A DNA stretch of 64,000 nt from contig NW_024725489.1 of assembly GCF_018991925.1 (NCBI RefSeq), positions 7,849,065 through 7,913,064 of the forward strand, given 5' to 3'. Positions 54,929 to 64,000 of this stretch are shown in pieces. Source of the DNA: Homarus americanus. Taxonomy: Eukaryota > Arthropoda > Malacostraca > Decapoda > Nephropidae. The position numbers were made by a program, and so were the translations under genes. Below the pieces are notes generated by a model. It made no database searches. It worked only from the letters and a program-made list of their open reading frames with translations, and was not told where the DNA came from. Numbering within the stretch: the first letter of the stretch is position 1; the number at the start of each line of letters is the position of its first letter.

Positions 54929-55870
54929 CTATGACAAGGTGAACGTAGGTAGTGGCGTGACAGAACCTATGTGTCTAGACTGCGAATCAGCTACCACATT
55001 CGCACAGCCCGGCAAATACGTGAAGTCGGGAGCGAATTCCTGTATGGTCATATACCTGAGCGCTAAAACCACTGAAGAGTTCTTCCCATGAAATAGTTCA
55101 GTTATTGCCACATGATCTGTGTGGACTGTGATCGGATATCCCAAATTGAGATCCCGAAAATGCTTTACTGCCCACACTACAGTACAGCTAATGCTTCTAA
55201 GTGAGTAGCGGAGTAGCGTGTTTCTGCATCGTTGAGGGTGCGACTGGCGTATGATATTTGCACGCCATTTTCCTCGATGATCAGTTTGCATGAGCACCGC
55301 CCCTAAACCTAGGCCTGAGGCATCAGTGCACATGGTAAATGGTTTTATGTCGTCCGGAGCTTTCGTTAAGGCGCTCTTGAGGGCATTAAAACTGTCCTCT
55401 TGTTCTTTATTCCATGTATACTCTACATCCTTTTTGGGGAGTTTAGTGAGTGGTGAAGCTAATTTGGCATAACCTTCAATGAAAGAACGATAGTATCCTG
55501 ATAATCCTAGGAAACTACAAAGTTGATCCACGTTCTTGGGACAAGGGAATTGCTTCACCACCTTTACCTTGCAATCTATTGTGTGTATACCGTTGCCATC
55601 CACTACGTGTTCAAGAAATTGGATTTTGGATTTGAGAAATTCACATTTAGAAAGTTTCACTTTCAATCCAGCTATTTGTAACTTTGTGAAAACTTCTCGT
55701 AGTTTCTTTGAATGGCTTTGTACATCTTTTCTTACTATGATAAGATCATCTAGAAATACAGAGACTGTGTTACCTATCATTCCAACAAACAAGGTGTTTA
55801 TCAGTCTTTGGAATGTTAGCGGCGCATTTCTTAGGCCAAATGGCATTCTTAAAATTGTGAAATGTCCCAT
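54929..55870 (-). pseudogene. Gypsy-4 RT and RNase H
   Basis: A 313-codon frame without stops: FTILRMPFGLRNAPLTFQRL, VFLDDLIIV (catalytic DD), LRSFLGL-type CSFLGLSGYYRSFIEGYA, FTMCTDASGLGLGAVLMQ (RNase H, first Asp) and TVHTDHVAITELF, ending in LPGCANVVADSQSR. This is the canonical Gypsy RT palm/thumb and connection to RNase H. A deviation lies in the middle of RNase H (GKWRANIIRQ...), where a local frame change gave nonsense. Upstream fingers continue to about 56030 in other frames. Confidence 0.8.
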
Positions 55871-56029
55871 TGGTGTACTGAACGCAGTTACCTCGCAGGA
55901 TTCCTCATGTAAGGGAATTTGCCAGTACCCACTAAGTAAATCTAGGGTACTGAAGACGGTGTTGTCTTTTCCTTGAGACTGTAGTAATTCAGTTAGACAG
56001 CATTGGGAACCTGTCTGTTACAGTTGTCT

Positions 56030-57330
56030 GGTTGACTCGTCGAAAATCCTTGACTGGTCTCCATCTTCCATCTTTCTTGTGAACTAGGAATAATGGCGAG
56101 TTCCATGGTGATGAGTAAGGTTGGATTACTTGTTGGTCCACCATGCCTTGTACTATCTGTTGGACTACCGCCCTTCTGCTGCGGAGTAGCCTATATGCTG
56201 GGATGTACAGTAGAATGGGTTAGTGTCCAGCTTGAGTGGAATATGATGGTTTGTCAACGTTGTTTTACCTGGGGGTTCTCTGGGTAATGCTATGATTTCC
56301 TTGAACTCGGCTAGTAATTTTAAAAGATCACTTTTTCCTTAAGGATGATCGACTACTTTCACGTGTGGCGCTATTAACGCTGCTTTATCTACAATGTGTG
56401 ATTTTTCAATCGATTCCCTTGTGTTATACTACCTATTGGCAATATTAATGGCTCTTCGACAACTGCTTTGTCGTAAACAAGGAAATTATCTAAGCAACAC
56501 CCCTTTCTTAAGGTTATGGGTTCCCCAGTTCTATTGAGAACGGGGAAACCTGTGAGACTACCTAATCTGACTGTGCTTAAGGTAGACTCAAGTGACAAAC
56601 TTTTCACTCGTGAACTTTCACTCAGACACACAACTTCTGTTCCCTCACTCACATTTGGCAAACGTACTGTGACTCTAGTTAGTTCCTGGCTATGTAACCG
56701 GTGTACACCATTTAGAACAGCAGGCGTTAGAATCCAGTTCGTGCCTCTTTCATCAGAAATGTCCTTTGAGCTACTAGGTGGAATTTCCGGGAGTGACTCC
56801 ATTTCTAATTGCTTCTATGCCAAGGACTCCCCGCGCCTGTCGAGGCAGTTATTACACGGACACCTGAAGTAAGCAATGGATGTGAAGTTTGCATGGTGTG
56901 ATATGTTTCACAATTCTGGGTGATTGTTTGATTTCGTGGCTGAACGTTATTGTTGTTCTGCCTTAGAGTGGCCAAACAAGTAACCCGTCTGCTGGCAAAG
57001 AAAGTGCCTTGACTATGTAGAAATACGCCAGAAACGCTTTACGGCACCTAGAAAATCAGATTGGTAGTGCTATCACCCCCGCTATATCTAATTAGATTCC
57101 CGACTCATCGAGCAGAGGAATGTCCGTAGGTCTCATTGGCCACATATTTGAAGGATATCACCGCTTGAGTTCATTGAACGAAGTTAATGAGATAACATTG
57201 GCACAGGCCCCCGTATCTATATCTAGGGATAAGTGGTTGTTACCTATCCTTGCTGGTATAGGCAACAATTCCACTTTGTTTAACACAGGGATTAATGAGC
57301 TGGTGATGGAAGCGTTGTTTTCTTGAACCG
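56030..57330 (-). pseudogene. Gypsy-4 protease and pre-RT region
   Basis: At about 57230-57180 the minus strand reads LSLDIDTGACANVISL, the DTGA active site of a retroviral-type aspartic protease. A second piece (56802-56389) carries SLTGFPVLNRTGEPITLRKG and VVEEPLILP, the linker before RT. Stops interrupt both. A Cys-poor remnant further right (to 57480) may be the end of gag, but its zinc knuckle cannot be recognised. Confidence 0.6.
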
Positions 57331-57480
57331 TTGACGCAATCCTAGATCGTGTTGCTGGACGCGCGCTTCTTCCCCCGAAGGCTGTGTACTTGTCTCCCGT
57401 CGATTTTCAATTTCTTGCCTCATGCACTATATATTTCTGCATTCTTCTGTGTCGTGGTATGGAGGACCAATTGCAAGATT

Positions 57481-57965
57481 AGCCGTGGTGTACACCACAC
57501 TGTGGTATCCCGGCGGTCGTAATACAATGGAGTAAAAATTTTGTGATTTTTCAAGATGGGCCATGGTGGTACCCGACCGTCGTTTGTTGTTACTACGTCA
57601 TTGTAGTTTAGTCAGGTATACCAACTGGCGGAAGACTTGGGGGTTGGTATGCTTGCACCCTCAAAACGTTGTCAGTGGCACGAAATGTTTACTCTTGCTA
57701 CACGATTTACGAGCATGAAAACTTGAATCCCAAACTAAGGTGCACCTCATTTTCCGATTTTCTTTGATTATAAGCCAATTCTGGGAATGAAATACGATCA
57801 CTTACAGTAAATATAGGTAACTAAAGCCTCTGGCAACCACAAAAACGTAGGAATAGAGTGTAATATCTGTTCCTTAATTCTTTATCCTTATTAAGTCTAA
57901 CAATAAAGTGATAAATTTGTCACGAACTTCAGGTTGGGTGAGTGTAAATAAAGAGAACTATTAGT
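57481..57965. other. Unassigned stretch between Gypsy-4 and transposon D
   Basis: No clear LTR or gag. Possible old gag remnant of Gypsy-4. Confidence 0.35.
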
Positions 57966-60900
57966 ACAGCGGCATAGCCAAACAATTGTGCATTTTATGA
58001 TGAAAGCATTAACTTTGGCACAGACATAGAGTAATACATGGTGAATATTTTCAGATATGGAACCACTAGAAACTCAACCTCTGTGGGCGCCATATTGAAT
58101 TTCAAGATGGCCGCCGTTCAGAATACGCTAAACTATGTATTTCTGTTTTTACTGTTACATATTTCATTCCAATGCCTCAATATACATAATCCGGGTTACG
58201 AAAATCATTTGTGATACTTTTCGAAGTTTATTACAATGAAAAAGACAAGTAAAAGCATTACACTGGATAATTAACATACAAATTTTCCGAACTCCCAAAC
58301 TTAAAATAATTTCTGAACATACGGTTATTGAGGCCGAATCTCTGTAGATATTTGGCCTTAACAGCCACCTTCACATGCTTAAAGTCCAGTGCATTTAAGT
58401 GCAGCTTTTTTGCACCTACACTTGCCACCGCAGTGTTTTCTGCAACCGCAAGAGATGAGCTCGTGGCATGACTTTGACACTTCAGAGAGTGTGGTCCAGA
58501 GAGGTTCCAGCTCATCACCCCACTTCATCCAACCCCAGTCACATGGTGATGACAGACTGACAAACGCTATTGTGGCCTGTCCCCAGATATGTCCAGCCTG
58601 ATAAGCAGCTCTCTTTATGTGCTGCTCCAGAGCTGCTCGTGTTGGTGGGAGATCCTCCAGTGATCATGATTTTCTTGAAAACAGTTTCTTTCTCAGCACG
58701 TTCACGTCACAGCATGTGCTCGTACGGTCATAGAGCAGCACGATGAATCTCTCCAGTGTCAACAGGACACCATCAGGCAGCTCACTTGGGTGGAAGCCAG
58801 ACTGAGGAAGGCGGTTGTCACTTCCGGAAATGCATTCCATGTGGCCCAGGCTGCCTTCTTGCTATGACCGCAAAGGCAGATACCGTGTCGCAGCCCGTTA
58901 TTGAGTGAAACACTGGAAGAGCTCTCGACTTCTTAGGTCCCAGAGCCTTTGCAATCTGATGTGCTGCTCTGTAACGTCGATTCTATCCTGTGCCAAAAGT
59001 AAGCCATATTTCATCTAGTACCTCACTCCGTTCATTCGTTAGAGCTACTGCAAGGATGACAACATCTGTATCGACGGTACGAATGAGTATTCGCCGATGA
59101 CCACATTCCAAGGCATCAGCTGCATGAGCCATCATCCTATTGTCGGCCTCTTCGTGGTTGCATCGTGCCAAGTTGGCACTGTCCTTCCGGGGTGAAACAG
59201 TGAGTACCTGTTTCTTGTCTGTGACAACCAGCTGTTTACTTTCCTTGACAACCAACTGCATAACCTGTTCTGACAGGAAACTGAAGAGTTCCTCTTTGTT
59301 GTCACTGTTGCGGAGAAAATTTTGCCAGTTGCTAGGTAGAGGACCAGAGGCAGTGACGCGTCTTCGAATGCCCTTGCCACGGTTACATCTTACTGTTGCT
59401 TTTAGGCTCCCAGATTTCAGATAGCAATCCCATACCAGGTCAAGTCGAGATCGATATTCGAGCTGTGATTCAATATAGGAAATGAATACAGCTGTGCTGT
59501 ATTCTTGAAATGTCCTACTGCCTCCTGGCTTCAACATTTCCACAACGGCAGGTCCATCGAGTATAATTGAGGTGACATGTGGAGCGTCAGTGATCTTGTC
59601 AGCAAGCTGTTCAAGGGGTGTGAGTAAGTCGGCCTTCTTGCTAAAGCGGAGTTTCCCATTACTGGAGAGTGCTGGTGGATAGGCCCGGTTTTCATGCTTG
59701 AAGAATTCGTCCAAATCACCCTCTCTTGTTTGACAGGCTATGTAGAGCCTGGAGAAGAGTCCACAGTAGTCTTTTGCGAAGGCTAGTTGCTGCTTACTCC
59801 TAGTTGGAGACTTGGATTTTATAGAACTGAATAGTGTTAGCTTGTAGAGCATAATGGTGCCACCAATAGGCTTAGACGTGTCTTCAAGGCATTCTCTTAT
59901 ATATGAATGGAATTGTTCTCATCCAAGCTTGACAACATTTTGCACACTCTTCACGGCTTCTGGACACAAGATTTCCTTTGTATGAAGAACCATTACGTCA
60001 GCACTTTCTTCTTCAAATGGGTTTCCCATTTCTTCCATGACAAGTGAAAGTGCTTTCACACCCTGAAGAAACTTGTCCTGCGTCGTGTTGGTTTGCTCAT
60101 GATGGTGGAAGTTAGCATTGGTTTGCTCAGCTTTTTACGCTGATTCAAATTCAGCAATGACCCGTGCTACTTCTGGACCTGCAACCATCCACCGTCGAAG
60201 TGCACTAGGGTTTCCAGTCAAACCGACTGCACCACCATCACCTTTGATGCAGGCATTGTTCTGCCCATGGGCCTGGTCTAGTGCCATTGCAGAAAAACGG
60301 CGGGCTGTCTTTTTTGCAGTAAATGTCCAGCTTGAAACTTTGCAGCCACATCAGGATGCTTGTCCGAGAGCTCTGTCATGTCCTTCAGGTGGACTGGAGC
60401 CCACCGAGAATAATGAGTATGATCCAAGGCGAAGAACCACTGACACAGTTCAGCCAGAACATCTATGTATAGCGAGAAGTTTGATTCTCGAAGTGATCTA
60501 ACAAACATAAAGATACTTAGCTCTAGGTTGAGGGTGGTTGCCCAGTACTGAAACTGGGGACAACATTCAGCCCTTTGCTGACACCAGACACCAAACACTA
60601 GGGGCTCATGACCATCACTTTTGGCATCTTCAGTGTATTTGCCATAAACTTTGTGCTGTAGGATGTTCAGGGTTGCTGCTGTTATCTGATGGGCTCGCCT
60701 GGTGCGTGTGACGTGAGCAGCCTTTATGAAAGAGTTTGCAGTTCCTGGGCTGGCAATATCGGCTTGTACCAGGGTTTCTGCCCACCCGCTACCCTGCAAC
60801 CAACTACCTGCCATCTTGAGAGCCACCATTTCAATGTGGAGACCGCCCAGAATCATAATAAATTTCTCTTCGCCGTAATTTTCGGGCCAATTCCACTGAA

Positions 60901-61217
60901 TCTGTTTGGCCGCCAGTTGACGTATTATGGGTTCATCGAATGCCTCTGATCCCCCTTTTCTTTCTTCCTATAGCCTATTATTTCCCTATGCTTCGTAGTA
61001 TTAGACGGTCTCAAGGACTAAGACAGTAATGTGGTGAAACCTGAATTTTTTCCTGGATCCACCCCTGACTTATAGCAGCCACTGAAATCCAGTATCGAGT
61101 GGTTCCATATCTGAAAATGTTCATATACCATTACTCCATCTCTGTGCCAAATTTGGTGCTTTCATCCTTAAATGCACAATTGTTATGAAAATTGTAGCTA
61201 TGCCGCTCCACTATATG
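57966..61217 (-). mobile_element. DNA transposon family D, 3.25 kb
   Basis: Long inverted ends: 57966-58075 and the complement of 61090-61217 share AGCGGCATAGC, CAATTGTGCATTT, GATGAAAGCA, TTTGGCACAGA and TTTTCAGATATGGAACCACT in the same order, about 115 bp. Both edges lie next to TA (left TTAGTACAGC, right CTCCACTATA), suggesting a short TA-type target. One gene on the minus strand fills the element. Superfamily unassigned. Confidence 0.75.
58258..60960 (-). pseudogene. Family D transposase-like gene
   Basis: Reading leftwards: an N-terminal piece with FDEPIIRQLAAKQIQWNWP and EEKFIMILGGLHIEM (60960-60810), QWFFALDHTHYSRWAPVHL (about 60440), ARRFSAMALDQAHGQNNACI (about 60280), PHVTSIILDGPAV (about 59560), then CNHEEADNRMMAHAADA and IRTVDTDVVILAVAL (about 59150-59060), and last ISCGCRKHCGGKCRCKKA with further Cys near 58440. 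NHEEADxRM plus DTDV is a repeat-family signature found across cnidarian and arthropod genomes. The Cys-rich end may bind zinc and DNA. Frameshifts at about 60270, 59860 and 58980 and a stop in the Cys region disable it. Confidence 0.65.
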
Positions 61218-62971
61218 GCTTGTTCTGTTGATGAAGTCAGTAGAATATAACAAAGTACAGTATTAGGTATTATAATTTTGCTATGACAGTGATGAACTCA
61301 CTGTACAGATGAATTGGGATAAAATCTTGAAAAAATATCACCATAACTGTTAGTTTTCTATCAAACAAAAATTATCTTTGTATCAAAAATTTTTACTTTC
61401 ACATTATACAAGTATAAGGGCCAGTTATCTACAAGATATGGAAACTTGAGATATTGTTTCCTACTTGTCTCCACCTGATTATAGTAATGCAAAAAATACC
61501 CTTTCAAAGAAAGCAAGACATGAACACTTTCCCAATGTCAGGAGTAAAAATGTATAAAATATGTTAATGACATGGACTAAACCAGCAGTTGAAGAAAAGT
61601 ATCTGCTGTTTAAATGGTCTTTTATTTGGAAAAATATTCCATGTAAATACTGTATATGGATCCTCACCAGAGAGTCTTCATATAGTTAGTGTGCAGATAT
61701 TTGTTTACAAGGCATATACTCAACTATAATGGAAAGGAAGACCTGTTAGGTTAGGTTAGACTAGGTTCATCTCATGAGCAAATGCCATGGAACCCATATA
61801 CAGTAGGTATATTCATGAAATTCTACCAACTAATCAGAGACTAATAATGTTAATAAAAAAACAAGATTATAATTAAATGGTTTAAAAATATCCTCAATAC
61901 AGTCTGCAATGTTAATTGCAAATTATTCCTGCATTTTTTAATGTGTAATATACACTGTAATAATAATAAGGATAAGAATACAATGATAATGCTTATGTCA
62001 GAATATAGGCTTTATTAAAAGCAGGATATGTTATAATATATGGATGATCAACAGTAAAGTATTCTAAAAGTCAAATCGTCCACAAATATCACAAATATAT
62101 TAATACGTAATATCAATGTATGTATGTATGCAGAATGCAATATAAATAAATAAAAATTAATTAAAGCATAGGTTATGATTTCTCCAAGGCATATTTTCAG
62201 AAAATTCCAGAAACTGCATTTTTTCTGGTCTATGAGTAATTTAGGGATTTTACGGAAAGTCTCCAAGTTTTCTATTCGGAATCTGGGATCCAATTCCGAG
62301 GTTAGGCTAGGTAGCTAATTCCAAAATCTTCCCTGGAACCGGAAAAATTCCCCATCAATCATGATGCCAAGAATTATTTCTTCAGTATTGGTGAAATGTG
62401 AATAGTCAGTTGTATCTCCACCTGTAAGTGAAAATAAAGTCATTAATATTGTGTTAGTTGAATTTGCGAATTCTGAAACATCTTTATTTATGAGGGTTTA
62501 TATTTATAAGTTTCCAACACCTACATATTGTGGGTAATTTTGTCTGTTAAAAAAATAAATAAAAAAATAAAAAATTCCAATGGAAACTCAGATTTGTTTG
62601 GTTTGATATGCAACACACACTCAAAAAATTAATTTTTTTGTCTAATGTAGATTTTTAAGGTGGTTCCAAAAATTTGATCCCTTTTTTTGTTGAAATGTAT
62701 AGAAAAAAAATTATAAGCCCTATAAAATTGTAATGTTCTACATCAAGACGTAAACCTAACCTAACTGGAAAACATCCGTCAACTGAAAATCCTATATTTC
62801 CCTGGATGACCGAAAAGATAATAAGACCTTAAATTTCATTTATTTTGGAAGACATTAATCATTTTTGTTGGAATCATGGACATACAAAGCCAATATATCT
62901 GTACTTGATTCTACCACTGTCAATGGCAAAGTGAATTATTACCACCACTCCAAATGTTGCACAAAACGTGG
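61218..62971. other. AT-rich spacer without recognisable genes
   Basis: Contains GGTTAGGTTAG at 61748 and CCTAACCTAAC at 62754 (isolated telomere-like words) and many homopolymers. No gene is seen. Confidence 0.5.
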
Positions 62972-63113
62972 TGTGAGAGGTTGGAGTCATAGACCACGTT
63001 CTCTATAGACTTTATTCTAACAACGTCAGCTGGAGACTGGCAACCGGGCGCTGCCAAAGACAAGCCCCCATCTCAACATGGGAAAACATATCATATGATG
63101 GTACAATCTTACA
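62972..63113 (-). repeat. Gypsy-6 3' LTR (142 bp)
   Basis: On the minus strand it starts TGTAAGATTGTACC right after the polypurine tract GGGGGGGAGA and ends CCTCTCACA. Ends TG...CA. It contains AATAAAGTC, a polyadenylation-like motif, near the middle. Confidence 0.65.
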
Positions 63114-63272
63114 TCTCCCCCCCAAGTTAAAAGGAAATGACAATGCACATTTGAACTAACTAAAGGAAAACAATGCATTCATAAAAACAACAATAATGCA
63201 GGAAAAACGAGTCAAACAAAGGAAAAAAACAAACAAAAAAAAACCCTCTAAACTGATTTTACATCACATACA

Positions 63273-63989
63273 CTACACCACGTAGTCCGTCAACCAGCCC
63301 GGAGGCCTACGGCCTCTCCTGGGCCTGGCCGCGCTCGACTGGGGAGGGGCCGTGGGTGCGGAGGAGGGCGCGGGTATGGAGGGCACAGCAGAAGGGGGCC
63401 CAGGAGGCACAGCTTGGTGCACCACCGGAGTAGTAGGCACAGGTGTGGAGCCGTTTCGCAGGTGGCGTCTGTTGCGGATGGACACCCTGCCACTGCCACC
63501 CAACCTGACGGCATACTGCCTGTGAGGGCGGGCTTCCACCACTATGCCTGTCCTGTCCCAGAGCTTGGTAGCTGCGTCCTGCACACGCACCTGCGTGCCC
63601 ACGACTAGGGGAGCCAGCTGGCGGGATACCTCCCTCCGCGACAGGACCCCATCCTGTGTTTCGGCCAAGCGCACCTCCCTCATACGAAGTGCCCGCCGCC
63701 AGTGCTGGTCCACCTTATAGTGCTGTCAGGCCACGGGAACACCGTCACGGAGCTGGCGGCCGGTGGCAAGTTGGGCGGGCGACTTGTTCACCCCCCGCAA
63801 AGGCGTGTTCAGGTACTGGAGGAGGGCCTGGGATGTCCTATCGCAGTCCAGGCTACCCCCGGGCCCAGTGTTATCCCTGAGGAGCCTCTTGGCAGCCTTG
63901 ACCCCAGCCTCTGCCCTGCCATTGGACTGGGGGAAGTGGGCCGACGAGAGGCGCACCTCGACCCCCCATGACTTGAGGAAATCTGTCAT
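63273..63989 (-). pseudogene. Gypsy-6 integrase C-terminal half
   Basis: The first part (63989-63726) has FLKSWGVEVRLSSAHFPQSN and GRAEAGVKAAKRLLRD, the Glu of the D,D-35-E core, and LQYLNTPLRGVNKSPAQL. A TGA separates it from 63713-63273, which holds TGIVVEARPHRQYAVRLG and SGRVSIRNRRHLR (a small-barrel, DNA-binding C-terminal domain), a Pro/Ala-rich stretch and RRPPGWLTDYVV before the stop. The wording fits K02A2.6-type Gypsy integrases. One stop aside, it is well kept, so it is probably a fairly recent copy. Confidence 0.75.
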
Positions 63990-64000
63990 CTCAAGGCTGG

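Larger units (their letters stand above)
52009..57480 (-). mobile_element. Gypsy-4: env-bearing Gypsy, minus strand, nearly full pol
   Basis: Reading leftwards: protease (about 57260), pre-RT region, RT, RNase H, integrase (degenerate), env. This is the most complete member of the env family in this window. LTRs are not identified; the left end at 52009 meets repeat R2 and the right end meets transposon D. Many small indels are present. Confidence 0.75.
62972..64000 (-). mobile_element. Gypsy-6, 3' end (continues beyond the window)
   Basis: Integrase C-terminal half plus polypurine tract and short LTR. The 5' part lies beyond position 64000. GC-rich, unlike all other elements here. Confidence 0.7.

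Noticed and set aside
1..64000. tRNA or rRNA genes
   Set aside because: I scanned for tRNA-like B-box words (GGTTCGAATCC type) and conserved rRNA stretches and found none that hold up; a covariance-model scan would be decisive.

Overview
This is non-coding-rich animal DNA, almost certainly from an arthropod and most likely a decapod crustacean. The evidence is TTAGG/CCTAA-type repeats, CR1-like LINEs ending in the CATAAGAACATAAGAA motif I associate with decapod genomes, Penelope-like retroelements with GIY-YIG endonucleases, long microsatellites, AT-rich spacers, and the absence of operons or compact genes. Two runs of exactly 100 N (25585-25684 and 50182-50281) are scaffold gaps, each beside simple repeats. 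I recognise no complete host gene. The only plausible host coding sequence is a short THAP-like first exon at 4271-4369 on the minus strand, ending in a good splice donor.

The window is a graveyard of nested mobile elements. From the left: a collapsed env-type Gypsy (Gypsy-1, 376-3153); the THAP-like exon; a minus-strand LINE with endonuclease and RT (4975-7437); DNA transposon family A, copy 1 (7438-10456); and Gypsy-2 (10458-18360), which carries env and holds the inverted second copy of family A (11592-14622) in its leader, bounded by a 9-bp target duplication. Then come a 5'-truncated I-type LINE (18561-20430) inside a minus-strand Penelope-like element (PLE), and a plus-strand PLE (21329-25385) interrupted by a CR1 LINE that is itself interrupted by a DNA transposon (22471-24226).

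From 25.7 to 35 kb there are retroelement ORF fragments, a KRBA2-like integrase fragment, and a minisatellite-rich region with direct-repeat flanks and two CR1 fragments in inverted orientation. A 1.3-kb insertion with 15-bp inverted ends lies near 33-34 kb, and its near-empty site is present elsewhere in the window. The stretch 34.8-39.7 kb is nearly featureless. A Merlin/ISXO2-type transposase fragment (39.8-40.2 kb) precedes a Gmr1-like Gypsy (40689-45900), which has a clean 631-bp 5' LTR and integrase remnants upstream of RT.

The right third holds two more env-bearing Gypsy copies on the minus strand. Gypsy-3 (46172 to about 49700) is split by a 950-bp hAT with a perfect 8-bp target duplication. 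Gypsy-4 is at 52009-57480. After these come simple-sequence and 14-15-bp minisatellite blocks, a 3.25-kb DNA transposon with long inverted ends and a Cys-rich C-terminal region (57966-61217), and the 3' end of another Gypsy with a short LTR (62972-64000).

Nothing here works as a gene system: nearly every ORF is broken, and the value of the window is its insertion history. The most interesting signals are three hammerhead-ribozyme-like motifs in the PLE tails (one with intact core boxes, two decayed), the family-A inverted pair with a readable target duplication, the triple nest, and the repeated env-bearing Gypsy family whose env resembles baculovirus F-type fusion proteins.
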